Source of the DNA: Salipiger thiooxidans
GTDB lineage: Bacteria; Pseudomonadota; Alphaproteobacteria; Rhodobacterales; Rhodobacteraceae
Length of the DNA: 64,000 nucleotides
Reading direction: 5' to 3'
Assembly: GCF_900102075.1 (NCBI RefSeq)
Contig: NZ_FNAV01000005.1
Span: forward strand, 248,001 to 312,000
Shown here: in pieces, positions 36,336 to 44,330 of the stretch
How positions within the stretch are numbered: the first letter of the stretch is position 1
How the letters are laid out: every line of letters starts with the position of its first letter
Position numbers and translations under genes: made by a program
Notes under the pieces: generated by a model
What the model was told of the DNA's origin: nothing
Seen by the model: only the letters and a program-made list of their open reading frames with translations
The model's database searches: none

Positions 36336-36824
36336 ATGGCCATTTCCAAGGGAGACACCCTTCCGGGCGCCACGCTGGTGCAGATGGGTGAGAACGGACC
36401 CGAGCAGGTGAAGCTCGAAGACAAGCTTTCCGGCCGCAAGGTGGTGATCTTCGCCGTTCCCGGCGCCTTCACGCCCACCTGCCACTCGGCCCACGTTCCG
36501 AGCTTCATCCGTACCAAGGACCAGTTCGCCGGCAAGGGTGTGGACGAGATCATCTGCGTCTCGGTCAACGACCCCTTCGTGATGAAGGTATGGGGCGAGG
36601 CGACCGGTGCGACCGAGGCCGGGATCACCATGCTGGGCGATCCCGAGAGCGCCTTCACCAAGGCCATCGGCATGGATTTCACCGCCCCGCCCGCCGGGCT
36701 CATGGCGCGCTCGAAGCGCTACGCGATGCTGGTCGAGGACGGCACCGTCACGCTCTTCCACGCCGAGGCGAGCCCCGGCGAGTGCGAGATCTCCGCGGGC
36801 GAGAGCCTGCTCGAGGCGATGTGA
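36336..36824 (+). CDS. peroxiredoxin (Prx5-like)
   Basis: Thiol peroxidase of 162 residues. The peroxidatic Cys is in VPGAFTPTCHSAHVPSF, the classic Prx5 active site; the region LGDPESAFTKAIGMDF is also conserved. A second Cys near the C-terminus (PGECEISAGE) might be resolving. It reduces hydroperoxides using glutathione, glutaredoxin or thioredoxin depending on the member. It is divergent from the flavoprotein gene with an 88-nt shared promoter region. Confidence 0.93.
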   Translation: MAISKGDTLPGATLVQMGENGPEQVKLEDKLSGRKVVIFAVPGAFTPTCHSAHVPSFIRTKDQFAGKGVDEIICVSVNDPFVMKVWGEATGATEAGITMLGDPESAFTKAIGMDFTAPPAGLMARSKRYAMLVEDGTVTLFHAEASPGECEISAGESLLEAM

Positions 36825-36852
36825 TCGCCCGGAGCTTTCGTTAGGCCACTTG

Positions 36853-36875
36853 GCGCGCCGGGTCAGCCGGCGCGC
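36853..36875. terminator. hairpin at convergent peroxiredoxin/mlaC ends
   Basis: GCGCGCCGG and CCGGCGCGC form a 9-bp stem with a 5-nt loop. It overlaps the last codons of mlaC, lies 29 nt after the peroxiredoxin stop and has no T-tract. Confidence 0.4.
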
Positions 36876-37465
36876 TTCAGATCCTCGATCATGGCGTCGA
36901 GATCGCCCCGCCGCCGGTCGAGCATGGCACCGATCTCGGTCCGCTCGGTGAGCAGCATGTTCACGCCTTCCACGTACATGTTGTAGAAGCGCCCGGACTT
37001 CTCGCCGACGAAGAAGGTGACGTCGAAGGGCGACTGTCCGCGCAGCAGCGCCGTGGTCGCGACCTGGTACGCGTTCTTCACCTTCTGCGTGCCCTGCACC
37101 TCGATGCGGCCGCCGATGAACTTGCGGAACTGCTTGCCGTACTTGCGCGAGATGTAGCCAGAGAACGCCGACGAGAACGCCTTCTTCTGCGCTGCCGTGG
37201 CAGTGCGGGCGTCGGAGCCGAGCGCATAGGCCGCGATGTAGGGCATGTCGCCGTAGGTCTGGAAGATGCGCTCGAAGTCGCGGATCATCGCGGCCTCGGA
37301 CTTGCCCGAGGCGATGACCTGGTTGATGTCGGCCACGAGCTTGTCGACGAGGCCCTCGGCCTGTGCCGCCGTGACTGCCAGCGCCGCGCCGGGCAGGCCC
37401 GCTGCGAGCCCGACCGCCATTGCGCCCACCAGCGCGCCGCGGCGTGTTAGAACGTGCTGCACCAT
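36863..37465 (-). CDS. mlaC: MlaC/Ttg2D-family periplasmic phospholipid-transport protein
   Basis: Exported protein of 200 residues. The signal peptide begins VLTRRGALVGAMAVGLAAG, with a possible twin-arginine character, and cleaves near ALA. The mature part has the MlaC features: VDKLVADINQVIASG, the conserved YGDMPYIAAYALG segment and the FRKFIGGRIEVQG strand. MlaC shuttles phospholipids between outer-membrane MlaA and the inner-membrane MlaFEDB complex. Its ATG shares one base with the mlaA stop; the FEDB genes are not in the window. Confidence 0.9.
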   Translation of the reverse strand: MVQHVLTRRGALVGAMAVGLAAGLPGAALAVTAAQAEGLVDKLVADINQVIASGKSEAAMIRDFERIFQTYGDMPYIAAYALGSDARTATAAQKKAFSSAFSGYISRKYGKQFRKFIGGRIEVQGTQKVKNAYQVATTALLRGQSPFDVTFFVGEKSGRFYNMYVEGVNMLLTERTEIGAMLDRRRGDLDAMIEDLKRAG

Positions 37466-38244
37466 CAGAAACCCTCCGTGTCCAGTGCCTCGGGGTCGAT
37501 ATAGTCCTCGCCGCCGGATGTTTCATCACCCAGTTCGAAACGGCGGTTTTGCAGGTAGATCGTGCGCAGCTGGGCGTAGCTGTCGGCGCTGCCGTAGAGC
37601 AGGGCGTCGACCGAATCGCCGTACTCGGCCCGGGTCAGCGCCTTGTCGGCCACGCGCACCCCGAGGGCGGCGGTGATCTCGGGCCAGCTCAGCACGTAGT
37701 AGAGCGGGTTCGTGAAGACATCGACCGCCATGCCGACCGCGTCGCGCTCGGTTGCGGGGCCGAGCACCGGCAGCTCCATGTAGGCGCCCTCGGGCAGGCC
37801 CCAGACGTAGAGCGTCTCGCCGAAGTCGCTCTTGTCCTCGGGCATGCCGAGGTGCGAGGCGACGTCGAAAAGACCGACCACGCCCACCGTCGCGTTCACC
37901 CCGAAGCGCAGCGTGTTCCGGGCGGCGCGGCCGAGGCGCGCCTGAAGTAACTGATTCACAACGGTGCGGGGCAGGCGGATGGTGTCGGACATGTTGTCGA
38001 TCCCGGCGCTGACGGGCGCGGGCACCTTGGACAGGACCCCGGGACCGTCGCCGCCCGACAGCGCGCTGTCGAGGCGCTTGTTGAAGGCGTGGGCCTGCCG
38101 GTTGGCGCCCTCGTTGGGGTCGTAGATGCCGTCCGGCGCCTCGCCCGGGCCCGGCACGGCACAGGCCGAAAGCCCCAGTGCGAGGACGAGAACCGCGCAG
38201 CTCCGGAGCAGTGGGGTCGGGTATTCCCCCCTTGTAAACGGCAT
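37465..38244 (-). CDS. mlaA: MlaA (VacJ) outer-membrane lipoprotein
   Basis: Lipoprotein of 259 residues with lipobox GLSAC (Cys about 28). Family signatures: YDPNEGANRQAHAFNK, NTLRFGVNATVGVVGLFDVA, the LPVLGPATERDAVG core, and NPLYYVL. MlaA removes mislocalised phospholipids from the outer leaflet of the outer membrane and hands them to MlaC, encoded directly downstream. It is divergent from the type I secretion operon across 152 nt. Confidence 0.93.
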   Translation of the reverse strand: MPFTRGEYPTPLLRSCAVLVLALGLSACAVPGPGEAPDGIYDPNEGANRQAHAFNKRLDSALSGGDGPGVLSKVPAPVSAGIDNMSDTIRLPRTVVNQLLQARLGRAARNTLRFGVNATVGVVGLFDVASHLGMPEDKSDFGETLYVWGLPEGAYMELPVLGPATERDAVGMAVDVFTNPLYYVLSWPEITAALGVRVADKALTRAEYGDSVDALLYGSADSYAQLRTIYLQNRRFELGDETSGGEDYIDPEALDTEGF

Positions 38245-38396
38245 TGGAAAATCCTGATCTTGAGATAGAAGGGTTCATACTCGCAGACGGGGCCGTGACC
38301 AAGCAACCACGGGGCATTGCATGCGTCTGTGACACATTGGCGACAGAACAATTGTTAAGCGATTTCCTGCGACCATCGCAGAGGGCAGAGAGAGGG

Positions 38397-40139
38397 ATGG
38401 GCACGCGCATGGCGAAGAGCTCGAAAGAGACCGGACGCGACGAACTGGTGGCCGCGCGTCGCCAGAGCCGGCGCTACTACTGGTTCGTGGCGGTCTTCAG
38501 CTTCTTCGTGAACCTGCTGATGCTGACGGGTCCGCTCTACATGCTGCAGATCTACGACCGCGTCCTTGGCTCGCGTTCCGAGGCGACGCTGCTGGCGCTG
38601 TCGGTGCTGGTGGTCTTCCTCTACGGCATGATGGGCCTGCTCGACTACGCCCGCGGCCGGGTCATGGCACGGGTCGCCGCGCGCTTCCAGTCGCGCATGG
38701 ACCTGCGGGTCTTCGACGCGGTGATGCGCCGTTCGGCGGTGCAGCCCGACGAGCTTGCCGCGACCGGGCTCAAGGATCTCGAGTCGGTGCAGCGGCTGAT
38801 GTCATCGCCGGTGCTGACGGCGATGTTCGACATTCCCTGGACGCCGCTCTTCATCGCCGGGATCTTCGTCTTCCACCCGTGGCTGGGCTATCTCGCGCTG
38901 GCGGGCGGTGCGGTGCTGATCTGCGTCACCGTGCTGAACCAGATGCTGAGCCGCAACCCGACCCTGAACTCGAACCGCGCGACGCTGCGGGCCGAGCACA
39001 CCTCGGAGCAGATCCGTAACGAGGCCGAGATGGTGCAGTCGCTGGGCATGCGCGAGGCGGCCTTTGCCCGCTGGAACCGCGCCCGGTCGGAGTCGCTCAA
39101 AGGCCAGATCGGCACCTCGGACATCGTCGGCACCTTCACCGTCACCACCAAGACTTTCCGCCTGTTCCTGCAGTCTGCGATGCTGGGCCTCGGCGCCTAT
39201 CTCGTGCTGCAGGGCGAGCTGACCGCCGGTGCGATGATCGCGGGCTCGATCCTCATGGGGCGCGCGCTGGCGCCGGTCGAGCTGGCGATCGGCCAGTGGC
39301 CGATGGTGACCCGCGCCCGCAAGGGCTGGGATAGCCTCGTGCAGTTGCTCTCCGAAGTGCCGCCGGAGGAACAGCGCCTGTCGCTGCCGGTGCCCGAGGC
39401 CCGGCTCGAGGCCAACCAGGTCACGGTGGTGCCGCCGGGCGAGCACCAGGCGGCGCTGCGCATGGTCAGCTTCTCGCTCGCGCCCGGTCAGGCGCTGGGC
39501 GTGATCGGTTCTTCCGGTGCCGGCAAGTCGACGCTGGCCCGCGCCATCACCGGCGTCTGGCGCCCCGCGGGCGGCAAGATCCGCCTCGCCGGTGCCTCGC
39601 TCGAGCAATACGGGCAGGATCTCGGCAAGCACATCGGCTACCTGCCGCAGCGGGTCACGCTGTTCGATGGCACCATCGCCGAGAACATCGCCCGCCTGGC
39701 GCAGGCGCCCGACCCCGAGAAGATCGTCGAGGCCGCGCGCAAGGCCGACGCCCATGACATGATCCTCAAGCTGCCCAACGGCTACGACACGCGGGTCACC
39801 GCCACCGGCGGGCGGCTCTCGGGCGGGCAGATGCAGCGCATCGGCCTTGCACGGGCCATGTATGGCGACCCGGTGATCCTCGTGCTCGACGAGCCCAACT
39901 CGAACCTCGACAACGAGGGCTCGGAAGCGGTGAACGAGGCCATCCGGCGGATGAAGGAGCAGGGCAAGTCGGTCATCATCATGGCCCACCGCCCCGCCGC
40001 CATCCGCGAGTGCGACATGCTGCTGATGCTCGAGAACGGCGCCCGCGCGGCCTTCGGGCCCAAGGACGACGTGCTGCGCAACATGGTCAAGAACCACGAA
40101 CAGATCGCCCGCAACGCCGGGCCGGGAGGTGTGCGATGA
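38397..40139 (+). CDS. type I secretion ABC transporter (permease/ATPase, PrtD-like)
   Basis: Inner-membrane component of a type I secretion system, 580 residues. The N-terminal membrane domain has about six TM segments (VFSFFVNLLMLTGPLYMLQI, VLVVFLYGMMGLLDYARG); no C39-like peptidase domain precedes it, as in the PrtD subgroup. The ATPase has Walker A GSSGAGKSTLARAI, Q-loop YLPQRVTLF, signature LSGGQMQRIGLARA and Walker B VILVLDEPNSNLD. I use the ATG after GAGAGAGGG; another lies four codons on. Coupled by ATGA to the HlyD gene. No RTX-type substrate or TolC gene is nearby. Confidence 0.92.
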   Translation: MGTRMAKSSKETGRDELVAARRQSRRYYWFVAVFSFFVNLLMLTGPLYMLQIYDRVLGSRSEATLLALSVLVVFLYGMMGLLDYARGRVMARVAARFQSRMDLRVFDAVMRRSAVQPDELAATGLKDLESVQRLMSSPVLTAMFDIPWTPLFIAGIFVFHPWLGYLALAGGAVLICVTVLNQMLSRNPTLNSNRATLRAEHTSEQIRNEAEMVQSLGMREAAFARWNRARSESLKGQIGTSDIVGTFTVTTKTFRLFLQSAMLGLGAYLVLQGELTAGAMIAGSILMGRALAPVELAIGQWPMVTRARKGWDSLVQLLSEVPPEEQRLSLPVPEARLEANQVTVVPPGEHQAALRMVSFSLAPGQALGVIGSSGAGKSTLARAITGVWRPAGGKIRLAGASLEQYGQDLGKHIGYLPQRVTLFDGTIAENIARLAQAPDPEKIVEAARKADAHDMILKLPNGYDTRVTATGGRLSGGQMQRIGLARAMYGDPVILVLDEPNSNLDNEGSEAVNEAIRRMKEQGKSVIIMAHRPAAIRECDMLLMLENGARAAFGPKDDVLRNMVKNHEQIARNAGPGGVR

Positions 40140-41443
40140 GCGAACCCCGCAAGGATTTCCCGCTGCGCGGCCCGATGATGCTGGGGCTGTTCGCGCTGCT
40201 TCTTCTGGTCGTGGGCTTCGGCACATGGGCCGCCACCACCGAGATCAGCGGTGCCATCGTCGCCGGCGGCCAGATCCAGGTCGACCAGAACCGGCAGGTG
40301 GTGCAGCACCCGGACGGCGGCGTGGTCTCGGAGATCCTCGTTGAAGAGGGCGACGTGGTCGAAACCGGCGACGTGCTGATCCGGCTCGACCCGACGCTGA
40401 AACGCTCCGAGCTCAAGATCGTCGATGACCAGTACGCCGACCTCCTTGCCCGCCGGGCCCGGCTCGAGGCCGAGCGCGACGGCAAGGACGAGATCGTCTT
40501 CGCCGACGAGCTGCTCGAGATGGCCGAAAAGAACGACCAGGTCGAAGAGATGATGTCGGGCCAGCGCAACCTGTTCTTCGCCCGCCGCGACTCCGTTGCC
40601 CGCGAGATCGAGCAGCTCAACAAGCGCAGCGACCAGATCGCCAACCAGATCGAGGGCATCGAGGCGCAGGTCTCGGCGCTGAGCGACCAGTTCGACCTGA
40701 TCCAGCGCGAGCTGGCCGACCAGCAGTCGCTGCTCGATCGCGGGCTGGCGCAGGCCAGCCGGGTGCTGGCCCTCCAGCGCGAGGCGGCACGTCTGGCCGG
40801 TGAACGCGGCGAACTCGTCGCCTCGAAGGCGCAGGCCGAGGGCCAGATCACCGAGATCGAGATCGAGGTGCTGAAGCTCGACACGACCCGACGCGAAGAG
40901 GCGATCACCACCCTGCGCGACATGCAGTTCCGCTCGCGCGAGCTGGCCGAACAGCGGCTGGCGCTTGGCGAGCAGCTCAAGCGGATGGAGATCACCGCGC
41001 CGGTGGGCGGCATCGTCTACGGGCTCACGGTCTTCGCCCCGCGCGCGGTGATCCGTTCGGCCGAGCCGGTGCTCTACCTCGTGCCGCAGGACCGCCCGCT
41101 GGTGATCTCGGTGCAGATCGAGCCGATCCACATCGATCAGGTCCACCTCGACCAGGACGTGACGCTGCGCTTTGCCTCGCTCGACCAGCGCATGACGCCC
41201 GAACTCTTCGGGCGCGTGACGCGGGTCTCGGCCGATGCCTTCGTCGACGAGAACACCTCGGTCAGCTATTACCGCGCCGAGGTGGTGATGGACGACAGCG
41301 AGATCGCCAAGCTGCCCGAGGGCACTCAGCTGATCCCCGGCATGCCGGTCGAGGCCTTCCTGCGCACCGGCGAGCGCACCGCGCTGGCCTACCTGCTGAA
41401 GCCCTTCACCGACTATTTCGCCCGCGCCTTTCGCGAAACCTGA
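40136..41443 (+). CDS. HlyD-family membrane-fusion protein of type I secretion
   Basis: Periplasmic adaptor of 435 residues joining the ABC transporter to a TolC-like channel. One TM segment (MMLGLFALLLLVVGFGTWAA) near residue 20 is followed by the lipoyl half-motif (GGVVSEILVEEGDVVETGDVL). A long alpha-helical coiled-coil hairpin spans about 85-290, rich in Glu/Gln/Arg heptads, then the second lipoyl half (RMEITAPVGGIVYGL) and the beta-barrel. It matches the HlyD/PrtE group. Overlaps the ABC gene by 4 nt. Confidence 0.92.
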   Translation: MSEPRKDFPLRGPMMLGLFALLLLVVGFGTWAATTEISGAIVAGGQIQVDQNRQVVQHPDGGVVSEILVEEGDVVETGDVLIRLDPTLKRSELKIVDDQYADLLARRARLEAERDGKDEIVFADELLEMAEKNDQVEEMMSGQRNLFFARRDSVAREIEQLNKRSDQIANQIEGIEAQVSALSDQFDLIQRELADQQSLLDRGLAQASRVLALQREAARLAGERGELVASKAQAEGQITEIEIEVLKLDTTRREEAITTLRDMQFRSRELAEQRLALGEQLKRMEITAPVGGIVYGLTVFAPRAVIRSAEPVLYLVPQDRPLVISVQIEPIHIDQVHLDQDVTLRFASLDQRMTPELFGRVTRVSADAFVDENTSVSYYRAEVVMDDSEIAKLPEGTQLIPGMPVEAFLRTGERTALAYLLKPFTDYFARAFRET

Positions 41444-41517
41444 CGGCCGCGGTCCCGGGCTATTTCCATTTTCCTCCGGCGGGGCTAGCGTCGCGCCGAA
41501 CTCAGCCGGAGGATTCC

Positions 41518-41979
41518 ATGACCGATATCGACGCCCGCCTTTCAGAGCTTGGCCTGACGCTGCCCGACGCGCCTGCGCCCGCCGCCAACTACGTGCCCTA
41601 CGTGATCAGCGGCAACCTCGTCTTCGTCTCCGGCCAGATCAGCCAGAATGCCGACGGCTTCATCACCGGCAAGCTCGGCGCCGAGCTCGATGTCGAGGCC
41701 GGTGCCAAGGCCGCCGCCACCTGCGCGCTCGGCCTGCTGGCCCAGGCCAAGGCGGCCTGCGGCGGTGACTTCTCGAAGCTGAAGCGCGTGGTGAAGCTGA
41801 CCGCCTTCGTCAACTCGACCCCCGATTTCACCGACCAGCCCAAGGTCGTGAACGGCGCCTCCGACCTGCTGGTCGCGGTGCTGGGCGATGCCGGCCGGCA
41901 TGCGCGCTCGGCGGTTTCGGCAGGCGCGCTGCCACTGGGCGTCGCGGTCGAGATCGAAGCGATCTTCGAACTGGCCTGA
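41518..41979 (+). CDS. RidA-family protein
   Basis: Protein of 153 residues of the YjgF/YER057c/UK114 fold. The C-terminal motif RHARSAVSAGALPLGVAVEIEA contains the conserved Arg that RidA enzymes use to deaminate reactive enamines/imines. The N-terminus (RLSELGLTLPDAPAPAANYVPYV) is typical of the longer subgroup related to atrazine-chlorohydrolase-associated members. Whether it is a true 2-aminoacrylate deaminase cannot be told. CCGGAGGA precedes the start; a GDPD gene follows after 9 nt. Confidence 0.93.
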   Translation: MTDIDARLSELGLTLPDAPAPAANYVPYVISGNLVFVSGQISQNADGFITGKLGAELDVEAGAKAAATCALGLLAQAKAACGGDFSKLKRVVKLTAFVNSTPDFTDQPKVVNGASDLLVAVLGDAGRHARSAVSAGALPLGVAVEIEAIFELA

Positions 41980-41988
41980 GGCCGACCC

Positions 41989-42744
41989 ATGCCTGCGCTG
42001 CCCCCGGCCTTCCTCGACCGACCCATTGCCCACCGCGCCCTGCACGACAAGTCGCAGGGCCGGCCCGAGAACTCGGTCGAGGCGATCCGCGCCGCGGTCG
42101 AGGCGGGCTACGGCATCGAGATCGACCTGCAGCTCTCCTCGGACGGGGAGGCGATGGTCTTTCACGACTATGATCTCGCGCGGCTCACCGCCGTCGAGGG
42201 GTCGGTGCGCGCCCGCAGCGCCGCCGAGCTGGGGGCCATCCCGCTGCGCTACGGCGCGGCGGGGATCCCGACGCTGGCCGAGGTGCTGACGCTGGTCGCG
42301 GGCCGGGTGCCGCTGCTGATCGAGGTCAAGGACCAGGACGGTGGCATGGGCCCGGACGTGGGGTCGCTGGAACGCCGCGCCGCCGAGCTGTTGGCAGGCT
42401 ACGACGGGCCGGTGGCGCTGATGTCCTTCAACCCGCATTCGGTCGCCGCCCTGGCGCGCCTGGCGCCCGACCTGCCGCGCGGGCTCACCACCTGCGGTTA
42501 CACCGCCGACGACTACCCGACGCTGCCGCCCGCCACCCGCGAGCGCCTGCGCGGGATCCCCGATTTCGACCGCACCGGCGCGAGCTTCATCAGCCACCAC
42601 TGGCGCGATCTCGGCAGCCCGCGCGTCTCCGAGCTGCAGGCCGCCGGCGTCCCGGTGCTCTGCTGGACGATCCGGTCGCCCGCCGAGGAGGCAGAGGCGC
42701 GCAAGGTGGCCGGCAACATCACGTTCGAGGGATACACGGCTTGA
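41989..42744 (+). CDS. ugpQ: glycerophosphodiester phosphodiesterase
   Basis: Cytoplasmic GDPD-type enzyme of 251 residues splitting glycerophosphodiesters into glycerol-3-phosphate and an alcohol. The catalytic and metal residues are visible: IAHRALHDK and RPENSVEA (His and Glu), EIDLQLSSDGEAMVFHDYDL (Glu, Asp, His) and IEVKDQD (Glu, Lys). No signal peptide, so it acts inside the cell as UgpQ does. It starts 9 nt after ridA. The symbol follows the family; no ugp transporter is nearby. Confidence 0.9.
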   Translation: MPALPPAFLDRPIAHRALHDKSQGRPENSVEAIRAAVEAGYGIEIDLQLSSDGEAMVFHDYDLARLTAVEGSVRARSAAELGAIPLRYGAAGIPTLAEVLTLVAGRVPLLIEVKDQDGGMGPDVGSLERRAAELLAGYDGPVALMSFNPHSVAALARLAPDLPRGLTTCGYTADDYPTLPPATRERLRGIPDFDRTGASFISHHWRDLGSPRVSELQAAGVPVLCWTIRSPAEEAEARKVAGNITFEGYTA

Positions 42745-42790
42745 ACACGCTCCCGCGCAGGCCAGATAAAGGCAGGCAGGGAAGGCACTC

Positions 42791-43990
42791 ATGACCGATC
42801 AGACCCCCGGCGCCTCCATCGCCGTCAACGTCCTATCATCGCTCGACCAGATCGCACAGGCCGACTGGGATGCCTGCGCATGCCCCGAAACCGCGGACGG
42901 CGGGCGCCCGGACGATCCCTTCACCACCTGGCGCTTCCTGCATGCGCTCGAGGCCAGCGGCTCGGTCGGGCGCGGCACCGGCTGGGAGCCGCGCTACCTG
43001 ACCGCCGAGCTCGACGACGAGATCATCGCGGTGGCGCCGCTCTACGCCAAGGGCCACAGCCAGGGTGAGTACATCTTCGACCACTCCTGGGCTCATGCCT
43101 ACGAGCAGGCGGGTGGCTCTTACTATCCCAAGCTGCAGATCGCCGTGCCCTTCACCCCGGCCACCGGGCGCCGCTTCCTCACCAAGCCCGGGCACGAGGC
43201 GACCGGCATCTCGGCGCTGGTGCAGGGGGCGGTGCAGCTCTGTGCCCAGAACCAGCTCAGCTCGCTGCACGTCACCTTCTGCACCGAGGCCGAGGCCATC
43301 GCGGGCGAGCGCATGGGGCTCATGCGGCGGACCACCCAGCAATTCCACTGGGAAAACGACGGCTACGCCGATTTCGACGCCTTCCTCGCCAGCCTCAGCT
43401 CGCGCAAGCGCAAGAACATCCGCAAGGAAAGGCGCACGGCGCAGGATTTCGGCGGGCGGCTGCGGATGCTGACCGGCGACGAGATCGAGCCCGAGCACTG
43501 GGACAGTTTCTGGCGCTTCTACCAGGACACCGGGTCGCGCAAGTGGGGCTCGCCCTATCTCACCCGCGCCTTCTTCGAGATCGCCCACGAGACCCTGCGC
43601 GACGACATCGCGCTGGTGATCGCCGAGCGCGACGGCATGGACGTGGCGGGGGCGCTCAACTTCATCGGGCGGGACGTGCTCTTCGGGCGCTACTGGGGCT
43701 GTCTCGAGGATCACCCCTGCCTGCATTTCGAGGCCTGCTACTATCAGGCCATCGACTTCGCCATCGCGCACGGCCTCTCGCGGGTCGAGGCCGGGGCGCA
43801 GGGCGAGCACAAGCTTGCCCGCGGATACCTGCCGGTCGAGACCCATTCCCTGCACTGGATCGGTGACAGGGGGTTTGCGGATGCGGTTGCGCGCTATCTC
43901 GTCGAGGAGCGGCGCGCGGTGGACGAGGAGATCGAGATCCTCACCGCCTACGGGCCGTTCCGAAAGGAAAGAAGGGAAGAGCAGGAATGA
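42791..43990 (+). CDS. FemAB/GNAT-type acyltransferase (COG3146-like)
   Basis: Protein of 399 residues of the DUF482 type, distantly related to FemAB peptidyl transferases and built on a GNAT fold. Recognisable blocks: [57 protein letters not shown] and [17 protein letters not shown] with [17 protein letters not shown]. The reaction is unknown; homologues have been loosely labelled peptidoglycan-biosynthesis proteins without proof. Its stop overlaps the start of phhB by 4 nt. Confidence 0.85.
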   Translation: MTDQTPGASIAVNVLSSLDQIAQADWDACACPETADGGRPDDPFTTWRFLHALEASGSVGRGTGWEPRYLTAELDDEIIAVAPLYAKGHSQGEYIFDHSWAHAYEQAGGSYYPKLQIAVPFTPATGRRFLTKPGHEATGISALVQGAVQLCAQNQLSSLHVTFCTEAEAIAGERMGLMRRTTQQFHWENDGYADFDAFLASLSSRKRKNIRKERRTAQDFGGRLRMLTGDEIEPEHWDSFWRFYQDTGSRKWGSPYLTRAFFEIAHETLRDDIALVIAERDGMDVAGALNFIGRDVLFGRYWGCLEDHPCLHFEACYYQAIDFAIAHGLSRVEAGAQGEHKLARGYLPVETHSLHWIGDRGFADAVARYLVEERRAVDEEIEILTAYGPFRKERREEQE

Positions 43991-44277
43991 CCGAGAAACT
44001 CTCCGAAACCGCACGCGACACCATACTCGCGCCGTTGATGGACAACGGCTGGGAGATGGTCGACGGCCGCGATGCGATCCGCAAGACCTACGAGTTCGCC
44101 GATTTCGTCGAGGCCTTTTCGTGGATGACCCGCGCGGCGATGTGGGCCGAGAAGTGGAACCACCACCCGGAGTGGTCCAACGTCTACAAGACCGTCGAGG
44201 TGGTGCTGTCGACCCATGACGTGGGCGGGCTGTCCTCGCTCGACGCCAAGCTCGCGCGCAAGCTCGACGCGCTCTGA
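43987..44277 (+). CDS. phhB: 4a-hydroxytetrahydrobiopterin dehydratase
   Basis: Pterin-4a-carbinolamine dehydratase of 96 residues, which recycles the pterin cofactor of aromatic amino acid hydroxylases. The active-site block [22 protein letters not shown] carries the conserved His pair and Trp-Ser; TTHDVGGLS-like [12 protein letters not shown] follows. No phenylalanine hydroxylase lies beside it. Translation is coupled to the upstream acyltransferase; a 9-bp hairpin follows the stop. Confidence 0.93.
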   Translation: MTEKLSETARDTILAPLMDNGWEMVDGRDAIRKTYEFADFVEAFSWMTRAAMWAEKWNHHPEWSNVYKTVEVVLSTHDVGGLSSLDAKLARKLDAL

Positions 44278-44285
44278 GATGACGC

Positions 44286-44312
44286 GGCCCGCCGGCGTGT
44301 GAACGGCGGGCC
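44286..44312. terminator. hairpin between convergent phhB and antiporter genes
   Basis: GGCCCGCCG and CGGCGGGCC form a perfect 9-bp stem with a 9-nt loop, placed between two convergent genes. No T-tract. Confidence 0.55.
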
Positions 44313-44330
44313 TGCACCCTCGCAGGCGTC

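Noticed and set aside
38347-38356. AACAATTGTT palindrome between mlaA and the type I secretion operon as an operator
   Set aside because: A 10-bp palindrome in an AT-richer promoter region is not distinctive enough and has no second copy nearby.
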